38,505 bases of DNA from an uncultured Bacilli bacterium (lineage in GTDB: Bacteria > Bacillota_I > Bacilli_A > RF39 > UBA660), in assembly GCA_944332295.1 (NCBI GenBank), contig CALVJR010000010.1, forward strand, positions 1 through 38,505. The letters run 5' to 3'. A model generated the notes under the pieces. The model was not told the DNA's origin and searched no databases. It saw only the letters and a program-made list of their open reading frames with translations. The translations under genes were made by a program, and so were the position numbers. Positions 14,801 to 23,336 of the stretch are shown piece after piece (position 1 is the first letter of the stretch; each line of letters begins with the position of its first letter).

Positions 14801-15513
14801 TATCTTCTTTTCTTCTTTTTCTTCTCGCCATAATATTCACTTGAATAATAACTATAATAGCTATTATCTTTTACAGAAGCTTTATTGATCACTACACCTG
14901 CTATCTTAGCATTTGCTTGAGCAAATACTTTTTTAGCTTTATCTAGGCTTTCTACTTTAGTCTTTTTATTACTTACTACAATAATATTAGCATCACTATA
15001 CTTAGTCATTATCATAGTATCACTTAATCCTAATACTGGAGGGCAATCTAATAAAATAACATCATATATTCCCCTTAATTCTTCCATTAACTTTTTATTA
15101 TTCTCAGACGCTAACAACTCTACTGGATTAGGAGGAGTTGGTCCTGTAGGTAATAAATCTATATTTTTATTACTAGTACCTACAATATATTTTTTTAACT
15201 TAATATCGTCTTTATAATTTAGAATTAAATTAGAGTAACCACCACTAGTTAAATTCATAACTTCAAAAATTTCATGTTGTCTACCTTTACGTAAATCACA
15301 ATCTACAACCAATACTTTTTTACCTTCTTGTGCATAAGCAACTGCAAGATTAGCGGTAATAAAACTTTTTCCATCTCCTGATTGAGGTGAAGTACTTAGT
15401 ATTACTTTCATTTCTCCATCAATTGCTTGAAATGCTAAATTAGTACGAATTGTTTTAATAGCTTCACTAAAAATAGATTTAGGGTTTACATTAATAATTA
15501 AATCTGTTGACAT
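14800..15513 (-). CDS. cpsD: CpsD/CapB-type bacterial tyrosine kinase
   Basis: 237 residues of the BY-kinase family. Walker A is SPQSGDGKS (42-50), Walker A' is VLVVDCDLRKG (67-77), and VILLDCPPVLG follows as Walker B. The C-terminus is a Tyr cluster (SYYSYYSSEYYG) followed by a Lys/Arg tail; these tyrosines are the autophosphorylation sites. The kinase is cytoplasmic and needs the membrane activator encoded just upstream (CpsC), with which it forms the split Gram-positive pair. AAGGAG lies before the ATG. Confidence 0.93.
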   Translation of the reverse strand: MSTDLIINVNPKSIFSEAIKTIRTNLAFQAIDGEMKVILSTSPQSGDGKSFITANLAVAYAQEGKKVLVVDCDLRKGRQHEIFEVMNLTSGGYSNLILNYKDDIKLKKYIVGTSNKNIDLLPTGPTPPNPVELLASENNKKLMEELRGIYDVILLDCPPVLGLSDTMIMTKYSDANIIVVSNKKTKVESLDKAKKVFAQANAKIAGVVINKASVKDNSYYSYYSSEYYGEKKKKKRR

Positions 15514-15519
15514 AACTCA

Positions 15520-16185
15520 CTACTCCTTACTTTCTTTAGGAACTATACCAATTACAGTTAAACCTAATTTTTCTTCTACAGTTTCACTTGATTTAATAGT
15601 AGTATCAAAATAATACATAACAAATACTACACCAAAAGATAATACTACTCCAATCATTAAATAAATAACATTATCTTTTACATAATTAATATTATATGGA
15701 GCATCTGCTTCTTCTGCTTTATCGATAATTGCTACATTCTCTAAGTTATAAATATCTTGTATTTCATCAGAAAACACATCAGCTACTTCATTAGCTATTT
15801 CAGCAGCCATTTTTTTCTTTTCATTATTTACTGTAATACGAATAATTTCTGTATCTTCAACAGAAGATGTAGTAATATTTTTAGATAACTCATCTACAGT
15901 CATTTTTAATTTTAAATTATCAATTACTTGTTGTAATACTTTTCTACTAGTAATAATCTCACTATAAGTACCAATTAAGTTCTGATTTAATTGAGAATCA
16001 GTTTGACTATATTCTTTTTTACTCTCACCAACTAGTACAATCGTAGTATTACTTTGATACATTGGAACTCTTGTTAATATGGTATATACATTACCAATAA
16101 TTACAATCACAACTATCGCAAGTATCATCCAAAGCAATCTAGATTTAAAATAACTATACACTTCTTTTAAATTTATCTCTTCCAT
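15520..16185 (-). CDS. cpsC: CpsC/Wzz-type chain-length regulator and kinase activator
   Basis: 221 residues from the ATG at 16185 (GGGAGGG 6 bases upstream). It has a membrane segment near each end (about residues 16-38 and 170-192) flanking an extracytoplasmic domain, and the short charged C-terminus that contacts the kinase. The N-terminal MEEINLKEVYSYFKSRLLW and VPMYQSNTTIVLV are typical of the Wzz/CpsC/YwqC family. It is the first gene of the capsule operon, 35 bases from the -10 box; the in-frame ATG at 16248 lies inside the -35 element and so cannot be the start. Confidence 0.92.
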   Translation of the reverse strand: MEEINLKEVYSYFKSRLLWMILAIVVIVIIGNVYTILTRVPMYQSNTTIVLVGESKKEYSQTDSQLNQNLIGTYSEIITSRKVLQQVIDNLKLKMTVDELSKNITTSSVEDTEIIRITVNNEKKKMAAEIANEVADVFSDEIQDIYNLENVAIIDKAEEADAPYNINYVKDNVIYLMIGVVLSFGVVFVMYYFDTTIKSSETVEEKLGLTVIGIVPKESKE

Positions 16186-16219
16186 ACGAACCCTCCCTAA
16201 ACGTGTATAAATCGTGCTT

Positions 16220-16270
16220 ATTATAACATTTTTTATACCATTCGTCAATTTATTTTGTCATATTTTGTCA
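16220..16270 (-). promoter_or_regulatory. Capsule operon promoter with tandem repeat upstream
   Basis: -35 TTGACG (16248-16243) and -10 TATAAT (16225-16220) with a 17-base spacer make a near-consensus sigma-A promoter. Directly upstream, TGACAAAATA occurs twice in tandem (16251-16260 and 16261-16270), and TTGACG repeats its core at about the same phase. This could be a regulator site or alternative -35 elements. Confidence 0.85.
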
Positions 16271-16284
16271 AAAAACAAAGCTAG

Positions 16285-16315
16285 AACAAAAAAAACTAGG
16301 AGCAACTCCTAGTTT
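16285..16315 (-). terminator. Terminator of the sortase gene
   Basis: Perfect stem AACTAGGAG/CTCCTAGTT (16294-16302, 16306-16314), 3-nt loop, then T8 on the minus strand. It isolates the sortase gene from the capsule promoter. Confidence 0.9.
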
Positions 16316-16344
16316 ACACTTAATGCTAAAACTAAATATTAATT

Positions 16345-17043
16345 TTAATCTTCTACTTTCTTAGCGGCAATAATTAAATAAGAATTTTCTGGATTATAAA
16401 AACAAGTTTGTAGTATTAAAATATCTTCATCAGGAATAGATACTCCTGTATCATAAATAGATTCTTCTTTTAACCATTGTAAATGTCTCTTATATTCTTT
16501 ATTAGTTAAATTTAAATTAACATGTGATACATTACTAGTAGCAATATAAACAGAAAACATTTGATAATGATATCTAGTATAATCTGTTTGTAAATAAATA
16601 TTATTATGAGTAGAATAATAATCAGAATTTAAATATTGTTCCAATCCTTTAAAAAGAGTATCCACATTAGGGGAATTATGTCCATAAATAATTAACTTTC
16701 TATCATTTAATTCATTTCTATAATCTAAAAAAACACTTCCTAAAGAGTTTTCTTGTTTATCTGGTAAGTGATTCAAATAAAACTCATTATCTTCTCCTCT
16801 AGGTACAACAGTATTAATATCAGTATTTGGTATATCTAATAAAGCAACAATATCCGAATTATTATATTGTATCCTATATTGTTCCATAACATTTACTGCA
16901 ACATCTTCTACTTTTTCTTTTTTTACAGCAACATCTCTTGGTTGCTCTATTTCTATTTCTTTTTTATTAACTGGTACCAGTAATAACACAATACAAATCA
17001 AACAAATACCTGAAAGAACAATAACTAATCCCTTTCTCATCAT
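16345..17043 (-). CDS. Class B-like sortase, catalytic Arg not visible
   Basis: 232 residues: one N-terminal membrane anchor (residues 5-24), a charged linker, and a sortase domain. IPNTDINTVV, GSVFLDYRN, LIIYGHNSP (His122) and LILQTCFYN (Cys214) match class B sortases, which cut a sorting signal and join the protein to peptidoglycan or to another subunit. The usual third residue, an Arg 7-10 residues after Cys in the next strand (as in ERYVV), is replaced: here the strand reads NSYLIIAAKK. That may weaken or change activity, or Lys may substitute. No LPxTG or NPxTN substrate is encoded in the window. It has its own promoter and terminator. Confidence 0.88.
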   Translation of the reverse strand: MMRKGLVIVLSGICLICIVLLLVPVNKKEIEIEQPRDVAVKKEKVEDVAVNVMEQYRIQYNNSDIVALLDIPNTDINTVVPRGEDNEFYLNHLPDKQENSLGSVFLDYRNELNDRKLIIYGHNSPNVDTLFKGLEQYLNSDYYSTHNNIYLQTDYTRYHYQMFSVYIATSNVSHVNLNLTNKEYKRHLQWLKEESIYDTGVSIPDEDILILQTCFYNPENSYLIIAAKKVED

Positions 17044-17076
17044 AATAATCTTCCCCTTTTGTTATAGTACTTTTTT

Positions 17077-17104
17077 ATTGTATTGGATATTTAGTATTTG
17101 TCAA
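17077..17104 (-). promoter_or_regulatory. Promoter of the sortase gene
   Basis: -35 TTGACA (17104-17099), 16-base spacer, -10 TACAAT (17082-17077). It lies 34 bases ahead of the ATG, which has GGGGAAG as ribosome site. Confidence 0.75.
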
Positions 17105-17172
17105 TATTAATAACATTTCAATTTAATATATATATTAATGAATATTATCACTCCTTAAATATATTTAATCAG

Positions 17173-17219
17173 AAAAAATCTAGCAACCATTTCCGGTTTT
17201 TTTGAAAATGTTACTAGAT
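17173..17219 (-). terminator. Terminator after the glf/TPR-like gene pair
   Basis: A long hairpin with arms starting ATCTAG and ending CTAGAT (17178-17219), about 16 bp with few mismatches and an A-rich loop, followed by a T-run on the minus strand. It lies 51 bases downstream of the stop at 17270. Confidence 0.75.
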
Positions 17220-17269
17220 ATCGTCATAATAGAAAGAAAACTATGAGTTTATCTGTTTTTAAGTAGCTA

Positions 17270-18556
17270 CTATGATTGTGTAGATGGTAAGTTTAACTCT
17301 TTTACTTTATTTTTATTAATTGTCAAATAACTATAATTTAATTTATATGTTTGGACAATTCTTGCCTGTTCCAATTCTTTTTCACTGGCTTGCTCAAGTC
17401 TTGATGTTTTACAATCTAGGCTTTTTAATAATGTCAAAGTTTCTAGCAATTTTTCTCCTCCATGTTCTTTATAACTAGATAGTATTTGGTAAGCTTCTTC
17501 ATCGTGGTAAGTTTTAAAGAAACAATATCCAATATAGTAATCAAATATAGGATGGTTTGTGACATATTTTCCATATAAGAAATAATCATAGGCTGTTTCA
17601 TAATCTTCATAGTGTAGATGACCTATTCCTTTTTCTAAAGCATTATTATAAGCTTCTTTTCTTACTTCCGGAAGATTTTCTTCTAATTCTTTTTCTCTAA
17701 TACAGTTTTTTAAGTATGCTACCTCTACATCATATAAAATTGGAGTTGACTCTTCTAGCTCTTTTAATAATTCTTTTGCAATTTTATAATCTGATTTCAT
17801 AGTATGCTGTATTAATACTAATTTTGCCTCTTCCGGTAATTCTTTTATTCTTTTGATTTTTATATTTAATACTTCTTCTTGTTGAGGAGTTAAGAACTCT
17901 TCTTTTCTTTCACTTTCCTCTCTTCTATCTTTTAATTCTTCTTGTTTTCTTTCTAATACTCTAGCAAGTTCTAATAATGCCTTAGTTTCTATTAAATAAG
18001 GTTCATTTTTTGTTGTCATTCTTAATCTTTTTAATTCATGTATCATTTTGGTATACTCTCTTGTATTAAAAAAATCTATTATTTTATGGTATCTTGGTAA
18101 ATAGAATACTTTATTAAATTGAAAATCAAATAGTTTGTCTGTTTTTTCAATAGTATAGTCTGCATTTAAATATAGATTAGGATTATTTTCTATATCAATT
18201 ATTTGTTCTAACATTGTTATTGGTAAAGAAATGTCTATATCTGGTAACAATTCTTTATATTTAAATAGATCTAGATAAGCATCTATGTAATTACCTTCCA
18301 TAACATTTATTTTATATGAATTATAATAGTCTATTGGAATTTTTGAAGGTTCTTGAAACAATTCATTTACGTATACTTTGGCAGAAGAGGTTCTGCCTTT
18401 TTTTACTAGTAATTTGCTCATTGTTCGAAGATAAAACTCTCGGTTTTCTTCTTTTACTTCTTCTAATTCTTTAAAGAATTTTTCTAATGTTTCATCTTTT
18501 AATTTAGGACTTCTCCACATATATTCTACTTTTTTTCTTAGTTCTCTAACATCCAT
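17270..18556 (-). CDS. Cytoplasmic helical protein with C-terminal TPR-like repeats
   Basis: 428 residues without signal peptide or membrane segment. It is rich in Glu, Lys and Leu and helical throughout. Residues 205-245 look like a coiled coil (ELARVLERKQEELKDRREES). Residues 300-375 resemble paired tetratricopeptide helices (YNNALEKGIGHLHYEDYETA, then HPIFDYYIGYCFFKTYHDEE). It overlaps the 3' end of glf by 19 bases and has the Shine-Dalgarno AGAGGTG, so it is coupled to UDP-galactopyranose mutase. A scaffolding role in polysaccharide assembly is possible from context only. I do not recognise a named family. Confidence 0.8.
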   Translation of the reverse strand: MDVRELRKKVEYMWRSPKLKDETLEKFFKELEEVKEENREFYLRTMSKLLVKKGRTSSAKVYVNELFQEPSKIPIDYYNSYKINVMEGNYIDAYLDLFKYKELLPDIDISLPITMLEQIIDIENNPNLYLNADYTIEKTDKLFDFQFNKVFYLPRYHKIIDFFNTREYTKMIHELKRLRMTTKNEPYLIETKALLELARVLERKQEELKDRREESERKEEFLTPQQEEVLNIKIKRIKELPEEAKLVLIQHTMKSDYKIAKELLKELEESTPILYDVEVAYLKNCIREKELEENLPEVRKEAYNNALEKGIGHLHYEDYETAYDYFLYGKYVTNHPIFDYYIGYCFFKTYHDEEAYQILSSYKEHGGEKLLETLTLLKSLDCKTSRLEQASEKELEQARIVQTYKLNYSYLTINKNKVKELNLPSTQS

Positions 18557-19665
18557 AACTGCTTCACCTCTACCTTATGATAAGTATCCATGGCACTCCT
18601 AATAACATCATCCATATCATAATATTTATATTCCGCTAATCTTCCACCAAAGATTACATTTTTTTCTTTAATTGCTAGTTCTTGATATTGTTCCTTTAAA
18701 TTATTATTTTTATCGTCATTAATTACATAATATGCTTCCTTTTCTTCTGTCCAATCATCAGGATATTCATAAGTAACAACCGTCTTTTTACTTGATGTAG
18801 AGTCAAAGTGTTTATGTTCAATCACTCTAGTGTAGTCCACTTCTCTTCCGGTGTAGTTTACTACAGCATTTCCTTGGAAGTTTTCCATATCCAATACTTT
18901 CGTATCAAATCTTAGAGAGCGATACTCTAATCTTCCTAATTTACAATCAAAATATTCATCTAGCATTCCTGTATAAATAACCTTTTTACCAAGTTTTTTA
19001 TAATAGTCTTTTTTTTCTAAAAAGTCTTCTTCTAGTTTTACCTCTATTCCTTCTAACATCTTTTCTACTAATTTTGTATAACCACCTATTGGAATTCCTT
19101 GGTATTTATCATTAAAATAATTATTATCATAGATAAATCTTACTGGTAGTCTTTTGATAATAAATGCTGGTAATTCAACACAGTCTCTATTCCATTGCTT
19201 TTCAGTATAACCTTTGACTAATTTTTCATAGATAGTTCTTCCTACCAAAGAAATAGCCTGTTCTTCCAAATTCTCAGGAGTCTTACCTTCCATTTCTTTC
19301 CTTTCTTCTTCGATATGTCTTTTAGCATCCTCTGGAGTAATAACATCATCCCAGATTTTAGCAAAAGTATTCATATTGAATGGCATATTATAAATCTCAT
19401 TTTTATAACGTGCTACTGGTGAGTTGGTATAACGATTAAACTCTACAAAACTATTTACATAATTCCAAACCTCTTTATCATCAGTATGAAAAATATGTGC
19501 TCCATATTTATGTACCTGAATTCCTTCCATTTCTTCGGTATAAACATTTCCTGCAATGTGATTTCTTTTTTCAATTACTAAAACTTTCTTTCCATCTTTT
19601 TTTGCAAGATTTGCGAACGTTGCTCCAAAAAGACCAGCCCCTACTATTACATAATCATATTTCAT
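18538..19665 (-). CDS. glf: UDP-galactopyranose mutase
   Basis: 375 residues. This flavoenzyme interconverts UDP-galactopyranose and UDP-galactofuranose, the donor for Galf in surface polysaccharides. The FAD-binding start DYVIVGAGLFGATFANLA (4-21) is followed by VIEKRNHIAGN and KYGAHIFHT, all diagnostic. IPIGGYTKLVEKML, GRLEYRSLRF and the closing IFGGRLAEYKYYDMDDVI with the Arg/Tyr pair that contacts the UDP-Gal phosphates are also present. It suggests that the capsule made by the nearby locus, or another glycan, contains galactofuranose. It follows gltX with a terminator between and is coupled to the gene downstream. Confidence 0.95.
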   Translation of the reverse strand: MKYDYVIVGAGLFGATFANLAKKDGKKVLVIEKRNHIAGNVYTEEMEGIQVHKYGAHIFHTDDKEVWNYVNSFVEFNRYTNSPVARYKNEIYNMPFNMNTFAKIWDDVITPEDAKRHIEEERKEMEGKTPENLEEQAISLVGRTIYEKLVKGYTEKQWNRDCVELPAFIIKRLPVRFIYDNNYFNDKYQGIPIGGYTKLVEKMLEGIEVKLEEDFLEKKDYYKKLGKKVIYTGMLDEYFDCKLGRLEYRSLRFDTKVLDMENFQGNAVVNYTGREVDYTRVIEHKHFDSTSSKKTVVTYEYPDDWTEEKEAYYVINDDKNNNLKEQYQELAIKEKNVIFGGRLAEYKYYDMDDVIRSAMDTYHKVEVKQLWMLEN

Positions 19666-19679
19666 ACAAAATCCTTTCT

Positions 19680-19711
19680 AAAAAAAGAAGTATACATAAA
19701 GATATACTTCT
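19680..19711 (-). terminator. Terminator of gltX, abutting the glf ribosome site
   Basis: Stem AGAAGTATA/TATACTTCT (19686-19694, 19703-19711) with an 8-nt loop and a T-run on the minus strand. It begins inside the gltX stop codon and ends just before AGAAAGGA of glf, leaving no room for a separate glf promoter downstream of it. Confidence 0.8.
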
Positions 19712-21368
19712 ACTTGTTACTATATTTTCTATATAATTCAATTCGTTTATTAATTCTATCTTTACCTAGTATTTTCATAATAGAGAACAAATCAGGAGAT
19801 TTCGTTCTTCCAGTAATCATAACACGAATTGCTTCGCAGATATCTCCAACATGTCCTTTATAATCGTCCGGATTTTTCTTATAGTCTTTTGGACTTGCTG
19901 CATAACCATGACTACTTGCAAATTCTTTTGTAGCGTTAAACCATTCTTCGTTCGTTGTGTTTAAATCTAGTCCTTCTACATATTCTTTAATTAATTCTAT
20001 ATCATATGTTTTATCACCATCATATTTAGAGTAAAACTCATCCTCAAACATAGAATCAATCGCATAAGAGAACTCTTCTTTCACATCAGAGTATTTACTA
20101 ATATCTTTTCTAGGTCTTGGACCATCTTTTTCGATACTTAAGAACTTAATCATATCTTCTCTATTATTTTCTAATAATTTTGCATATTCTTTATCATGTT
20201 TTAAAGACCATTGATATGTTTCATTATATACTTCTTCACCACGTTTACGTGAAAAATAAGTTTTACATAAATTTATTAACTTAGCTTCATCAAAAGATGT
20301 TCCACCGATTGCTTGTTTATCAAATGAGAATTCAAAATCATAAATTGTTTTATCCTGATTATTTAAATACCATTCTTCAAAGTTAGTATTAGTAATCGTT
20401 GCTAGATAAAGATGTAATGCTTCGATTGGAATTCCGTTTTCTTCATAGTATTTTGCACCAAACCAAGGATCTTTTCTTTTACTAATTTTTCTGATATTAC
20501 CAGTTTCTTGATCTTTGATAGTAATTGGTGCGATATGAGCATATTTTACTGGCTCGAATCCTAAAATTTCAAATAATTGAATATGTAACGGTATACTAGA
20601 TACCCATTCATCGCCACGAATAACATGTGTTGTATGCATTAGGTGATCATCAATTACATGAGCAAAATGATAAGTAGGTGTACCATCTTTCTTTAATAAA
20701 ACTGTATCCATATCATGTTCTGGGAATTTCATTTTTCCTTTGATACAATCTATTACTTCTATTTGATTATTTGCATTTCCTGGAGATTTTAATCTAATAA
20801 CATATTCTTCGTTGTTTGCTAATTTTTCTTTTACTTCTTCTAAAGATAAATCTCTATCTACTGCATACATCCCGTAAATACCAATTTTAGTTTTATTAAT
20901 AGCTTGTTCTTCTTTAATATTATTTTGTTCTTCTTCTGTCATAAAGCATGGATAAGCAAGACCTTTTACAATTAAATCTTTTATATAAGTTTGATAGATT
21001 TCTGTTCTTTCACTTTGAATATAAGGTCCATAATTACCACCAAAAGAATATCCTTCAGTAGGTAAAATATCAAAATCATGTAAAATACTTGTGATATTTT
21101 CAATTCCGCCATCAATTTTTCTTTTTTGATCTGTATCTTCAATTCTTAAAAAGAAACTTCCTTTTGTTTGCTTCGCATATACCATATCTGCAAAAGCACT
21201 AAGTAGGTTTCCTAAATGAACACTACCTGTTGGACTTGGTCCATATCTTGTTACCATAGCTCCCTCTGGCAAATCTCTTTCAGGATACATTTCTTCATAT
21301 TCTTCTCTAGTTTTTGTTATATTTGGAAAAAGTAGTTCTGCTAACTCTATACGTTCTTTTTCAGTCAT
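19710..21368 (-). CDS. gltX: Glutamate--tRNA ligase
   Basis: 552 residues of class I glutamyl-tRNA synthetase, charging tRNA-Glu (and in many Bacillota tRNA-Gln, later amidated by GatCAB). The HIGH-type motif is GPSPTGSVHLGNL (43-55) and the KMSKS-type motif is RKISKRKDP near residue 296. FLRIEDTDQKR and IRGDEWVSSIPLH are family signatures. It is longer than the usual 470-500 because of an N-terminal extension of about 35 residues before the HIGH region, a form found in some clostridia and related groups. The ribosome site GAGGTGAG precedes the ATG. It diverges from the wall-peptidase gene. Confidence 0.95.
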   Translation of the reverse strand: MTEKERIELAELLFPNITKTREEYEEMYPERDLPEGAMVTRYGPSPTGSVHLGNLLSAFADMVYAKQTKGSFFLRIEDTDQKRKIDGGIENITSILHDFDILPTEGYSFGGNYGPYIQSERTEIYQTYIKDLIVKGLAYPCFMTEEEQNNIKEEQAINKTKIGIYGMYAVDRDLSLEEVKEKLANNEEYVIRLKSPGNANNQIEVIDCIKGKMKFPEHDMDTVLLKKDGTPTYHFAHVIDDHLMHTTHVIRGDEWVSSIPLHIQLFEILGFEPVKYAHIAPITIKDQETGNIRKISKRKDPWFGAKYYEENGIPIEALHLYLATITNTNFEEWYLNNQDKTIYDFEFSFDKQAIGGTSFDEAKLINLCKTYFSRKRGEEVYNETYQWSLKHDKEYAKLLENNREDMIKFLSIEKDGPRPRKDISKYSDVKEEFSYAIDSMFEDEFYSKYDGDKTYDIELIKEYVEGLDLNTTNEEWFNATKEFASSHGYAASPKDYKKNPDDYKGHVGDICEAIRVMITGRTKSPDLFSIMKILGKDRINKRIELYRKYSNK

Positions 21369-21494
21369 TATCTCACCTCATTCGTTTTCTATTTAATGAT
21401 AAACTAAAATAGGTAAAATTGCAAGAAAAAAGCCTTCTTTCGAGCTCTTATTATATTATAGTTTAATATTCTTAATTTAAACTTGAAAAAAAAC

Positions 21495-21522
21495 TTGAAA
21501 AATTATTATTTTATGATATTAT
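21495..21522 (+). promoter_or_regulatory. Promoter of the VanX-like surface peptidase gene
   Basis: -35 TTGAAA (21495-21500), 16-base spacer, -10 TATTAT (21517-21522) with an extended TG at 21514-21515. ACTTGAAAAA is repeated twice (21481-21490, 21493-21502). The ATG at 21548 has GAGGGAG upstream. Confidence 0.6.
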
Positions 21523-21547
21523 AGTAATCATTTAAGAGGGAGTTTGT

Positions 21548-23260
21548 ATGAATAAAGTTTTAAAGAATTTACTTATTATTTTTGTATTATGTGTCATAGG
21601 AGTTGGTGTTACACTTTTTATTATTAATTATCGTAGTAGTAATACTACTAGTAAGACCAATAATACTAATGGTGAAACAGTTGTCACTGAGAAAGAAGAT
21701 GTAGTAAACCAAGAAGTTGTTAAGAACGAAGTACAAGAAGAGCCAATAAATAATGATACTTCTGAAAGTAGTCAAGTTTCTAGCGAAAATAGTTCTACTA
21801 CTTTGAATCAACAAGAGGAAAGTAATTCTGTTGCTGTGACTAAACAGGCGGAAATTACTTATATTCCTGTTACAAAGTTTGTTGTTAGAATTCAAAATAG
21901 TGATTTATATGTTGGAGATACTACTTCTTTAATTACAACTATTTATCCAGCAAATGCTACTAGTCCAAATCTATCATATTCTTCTAGCAATCCTAGTGTT
22001 GCAACTGTATCTAGTGATGGTACTGTCACTGCTCTTAGCCCAGGGGAATGTTATCTTACTGTTACTGTTAATAACCTTGCTACTGGACAAGTTTATGTTA
22101 CAATATCAAGTCGAAATAATACTATATATCTTAATGATAATGTGGAAGAACAAAAACAAGAACAACAGCAACAACAGAAACCACAACAACAACAGCAACA
22201 AACAGAACAAAAAAATAATAACTCTAATTCCAACTCTTCTAATCAAACAACAAATAAACCATCTGATTCTGATAAGAAAAAAGAAAACAAAAAGAATGGC
22301 TGGTATACTATAAACAATAAAAAATACTATTACAAGAATAATGTTTTAGTAAAAAATTCTTATGTTGATTATATCTATTTAGATAATAAAGGTGTGGCTC
22401 AAGAGAAGATTGGTGACTTTAGTGCTACTTTATATGGAGCTGTTGCCTGGGCTAACCAAGATCTTAACATAAGAGAAAAAGCAACTCAAAATAGTAAAAA
22501 GATAGGAACTGTTGCAACTGGTGATAAAATGATTATTTTATCTAGTGAAAACTCTTCTACAAAATATATAAAAATTAAATACAATGATCAGGTTGGCTAT
22601 GTTTATTCTAATTTTATTTATATTAATCTACCTGATGTTATCCCTGATATGATTTATAATATTAGTAATGCAGAGAAGTCTATCTATAAGACATCTGGGA
22701 AAAACATTCCTAATGTAACAGGATCTAACTTATATGGTTTTACTAAAAAATATAATGAAAAGATTGGTAAAACTACCTATTATGCTCCATTATTATATCC
22801 TGTTGCGAAACAATTACAGAAAGCCTATGATACTGCTATATCACAGGGCTATAATTTAAAGATTTATGATACTTATCGACCTTATGATGTATCTGTAAAA
22901 ATAAATAAAGAGTTTAAAGCTCTATATAATTCTGATAGAACTGTAAAAAATGGAATTGATTATGATAAAGACGGATATTATTGGGGAACTGGATGGTTTT
23001 TGGCAAACAGTATCTCTCTTCATAATCGAGGTGTCGCTATTGATTTAGCATTGACGGATGGCTGGGGCAATGAATTAGATGCTCAAACACCAATGCATAC
23101 TTTAGATACCCGTTCTGTTAGAAAATATAATAATTCTGTAGCTAATGTATTAAGTGATATTATGACGTCTGTAGGTTTTGAAACGTTAAATTCTGAATGG
23201 TGGCATTTCCAAGAAAATAGTTATAAAAAAAGTGCTGCTAACTCATTTAAGTTAAGTTAA
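21548..23260 (+). CDS. Surface BIG2-SH3-VanX-like D-Ala-D-Ala dipeptidase
   Basis: 570 residues with four parts. An N-terminal membrane anchor (6-26) is followed by a Ser/Thr/Asn-rich linker. Residues 104-187 are a BIG2-type immunoglobulin-like domain (YVGDTTSLITTIYP, SSDGTVTALSPGECYLTV). Residues 198-250 are a Gln/Asn low-complexity spacer. A glucan-binding-like GWYTINNKKYYYKNN is followed by a bacterial SH3 domain (296-360, DLNIREKATQNSKKIGTV). Residues 370-565 are a peptidase M15 domain of the VanX type, with Arg444 (YRP), His492 and Asp499 in SLHNRGVAIDL, Glu550 and His553 in EWWHF, so zinc ligands and catalytic Glu are intact. It likely trims peptidoglycan stems or free D-Ala-D-Ala outside the cell. 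A wall-remodelling role is more likely than vancomycin resistance, as no vanHA genes are near. Confidence 0.9.
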   Translation: MNKVLKNLLIIFVLCVIGVGVTLFIINYRSSNTTSKTNNTNGETVVTEKEDVVNQEVVKNEVQEEPINNDTSESSQVSSENSSTTLNQQEESNSVAVTKQAEITYIPVTKFVVRIQNSDLYVGDTTSLITTIYPANATSPNLSYSSSNPSVATVSSDGTVTALSPGECYLTVTVNNLATGQVYVTISSRNNTIYLNDNVEEQKQEQQQQQKPQQQQQQTEQKNNNSNSNSSNQTTNKPSDSDKKKENKKNGWYTINNKKYYYKNNVLVKNSYVDYIYLDNKGVAQEKIGDFSATLYGAVAWANQDLNIREKATQNSKKIGTVATGDKMIILSSENSSTKYIKIKYNDQVGYVYSNFIYINLPDVIPDMIYNISNAEKSIYKTSGKNIPNVTGSNLYGFTKKYNEKIGKTTYYAPLLYPVAKQLQKAYDTAISQGYNLKIYDTYRPYDVSVKINKEFKALYNSDRTVKNGIDYDKDGYYWGTGWFLANSISLHNRGVAIDLALTDGWGNELDAQTPMHTLDTRSVRKYNNSVANVLSDIMTSVGFETLNSEWWHFQENSYKKSAANSFKLS

Positions 23261-23271
23261 TTTTATAATAT

Positions 23272-23302
23272 AAAAAACCAATCTATTAGTGATTGGTTTT
23301 AT
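23272..23302. terminator. Bidirectional terminator between the VanX-like gene and tRNA-Gln
   Basis: Perfect 10-bp stem AAAACCAATC/GATTGGTTTT (23274-23283, 23291-23300) with a 7-nt loop. T-runs follow on both strands, so it can end both the peptidase mRNA and the tRNA-Gln transcript. Confidence 0.85.
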
Positions 23303-23336
23303 TAAACTCAAATTCTATTATTGAGTTATTTTTATA

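Noticed and set aside
21369-21460. T-box or riboswitch ahead of gltX
   Set aside because: The leader is under 100 bases, lacks the T-box consensus (AGGGUGGNACCGCG type), and shows only a small AT-rich hairpin.
22146-22215. CAA/CAG-rich run as a repeat array or CRISPR-like element
   Set aside because: It is a coding Gln spacer of irregular codons; there are no regular repeats with unique spacers. No CRISPR array is seen anywhere in the window.
21954-22313. 119-codon plus-strand frame inside the surface peptidase gene
   Set aside because: It is an off-frame reading of the BIG2 and Gln-rich region; low-complexity and without family likeness.
21548-23260. Vancomycin resistance gene
   Set aside because: The M15 domain is VanX-like, but the protein is anchored outside the cell and no vanH, vanA-type ligase or vanRS genes are adjacent.
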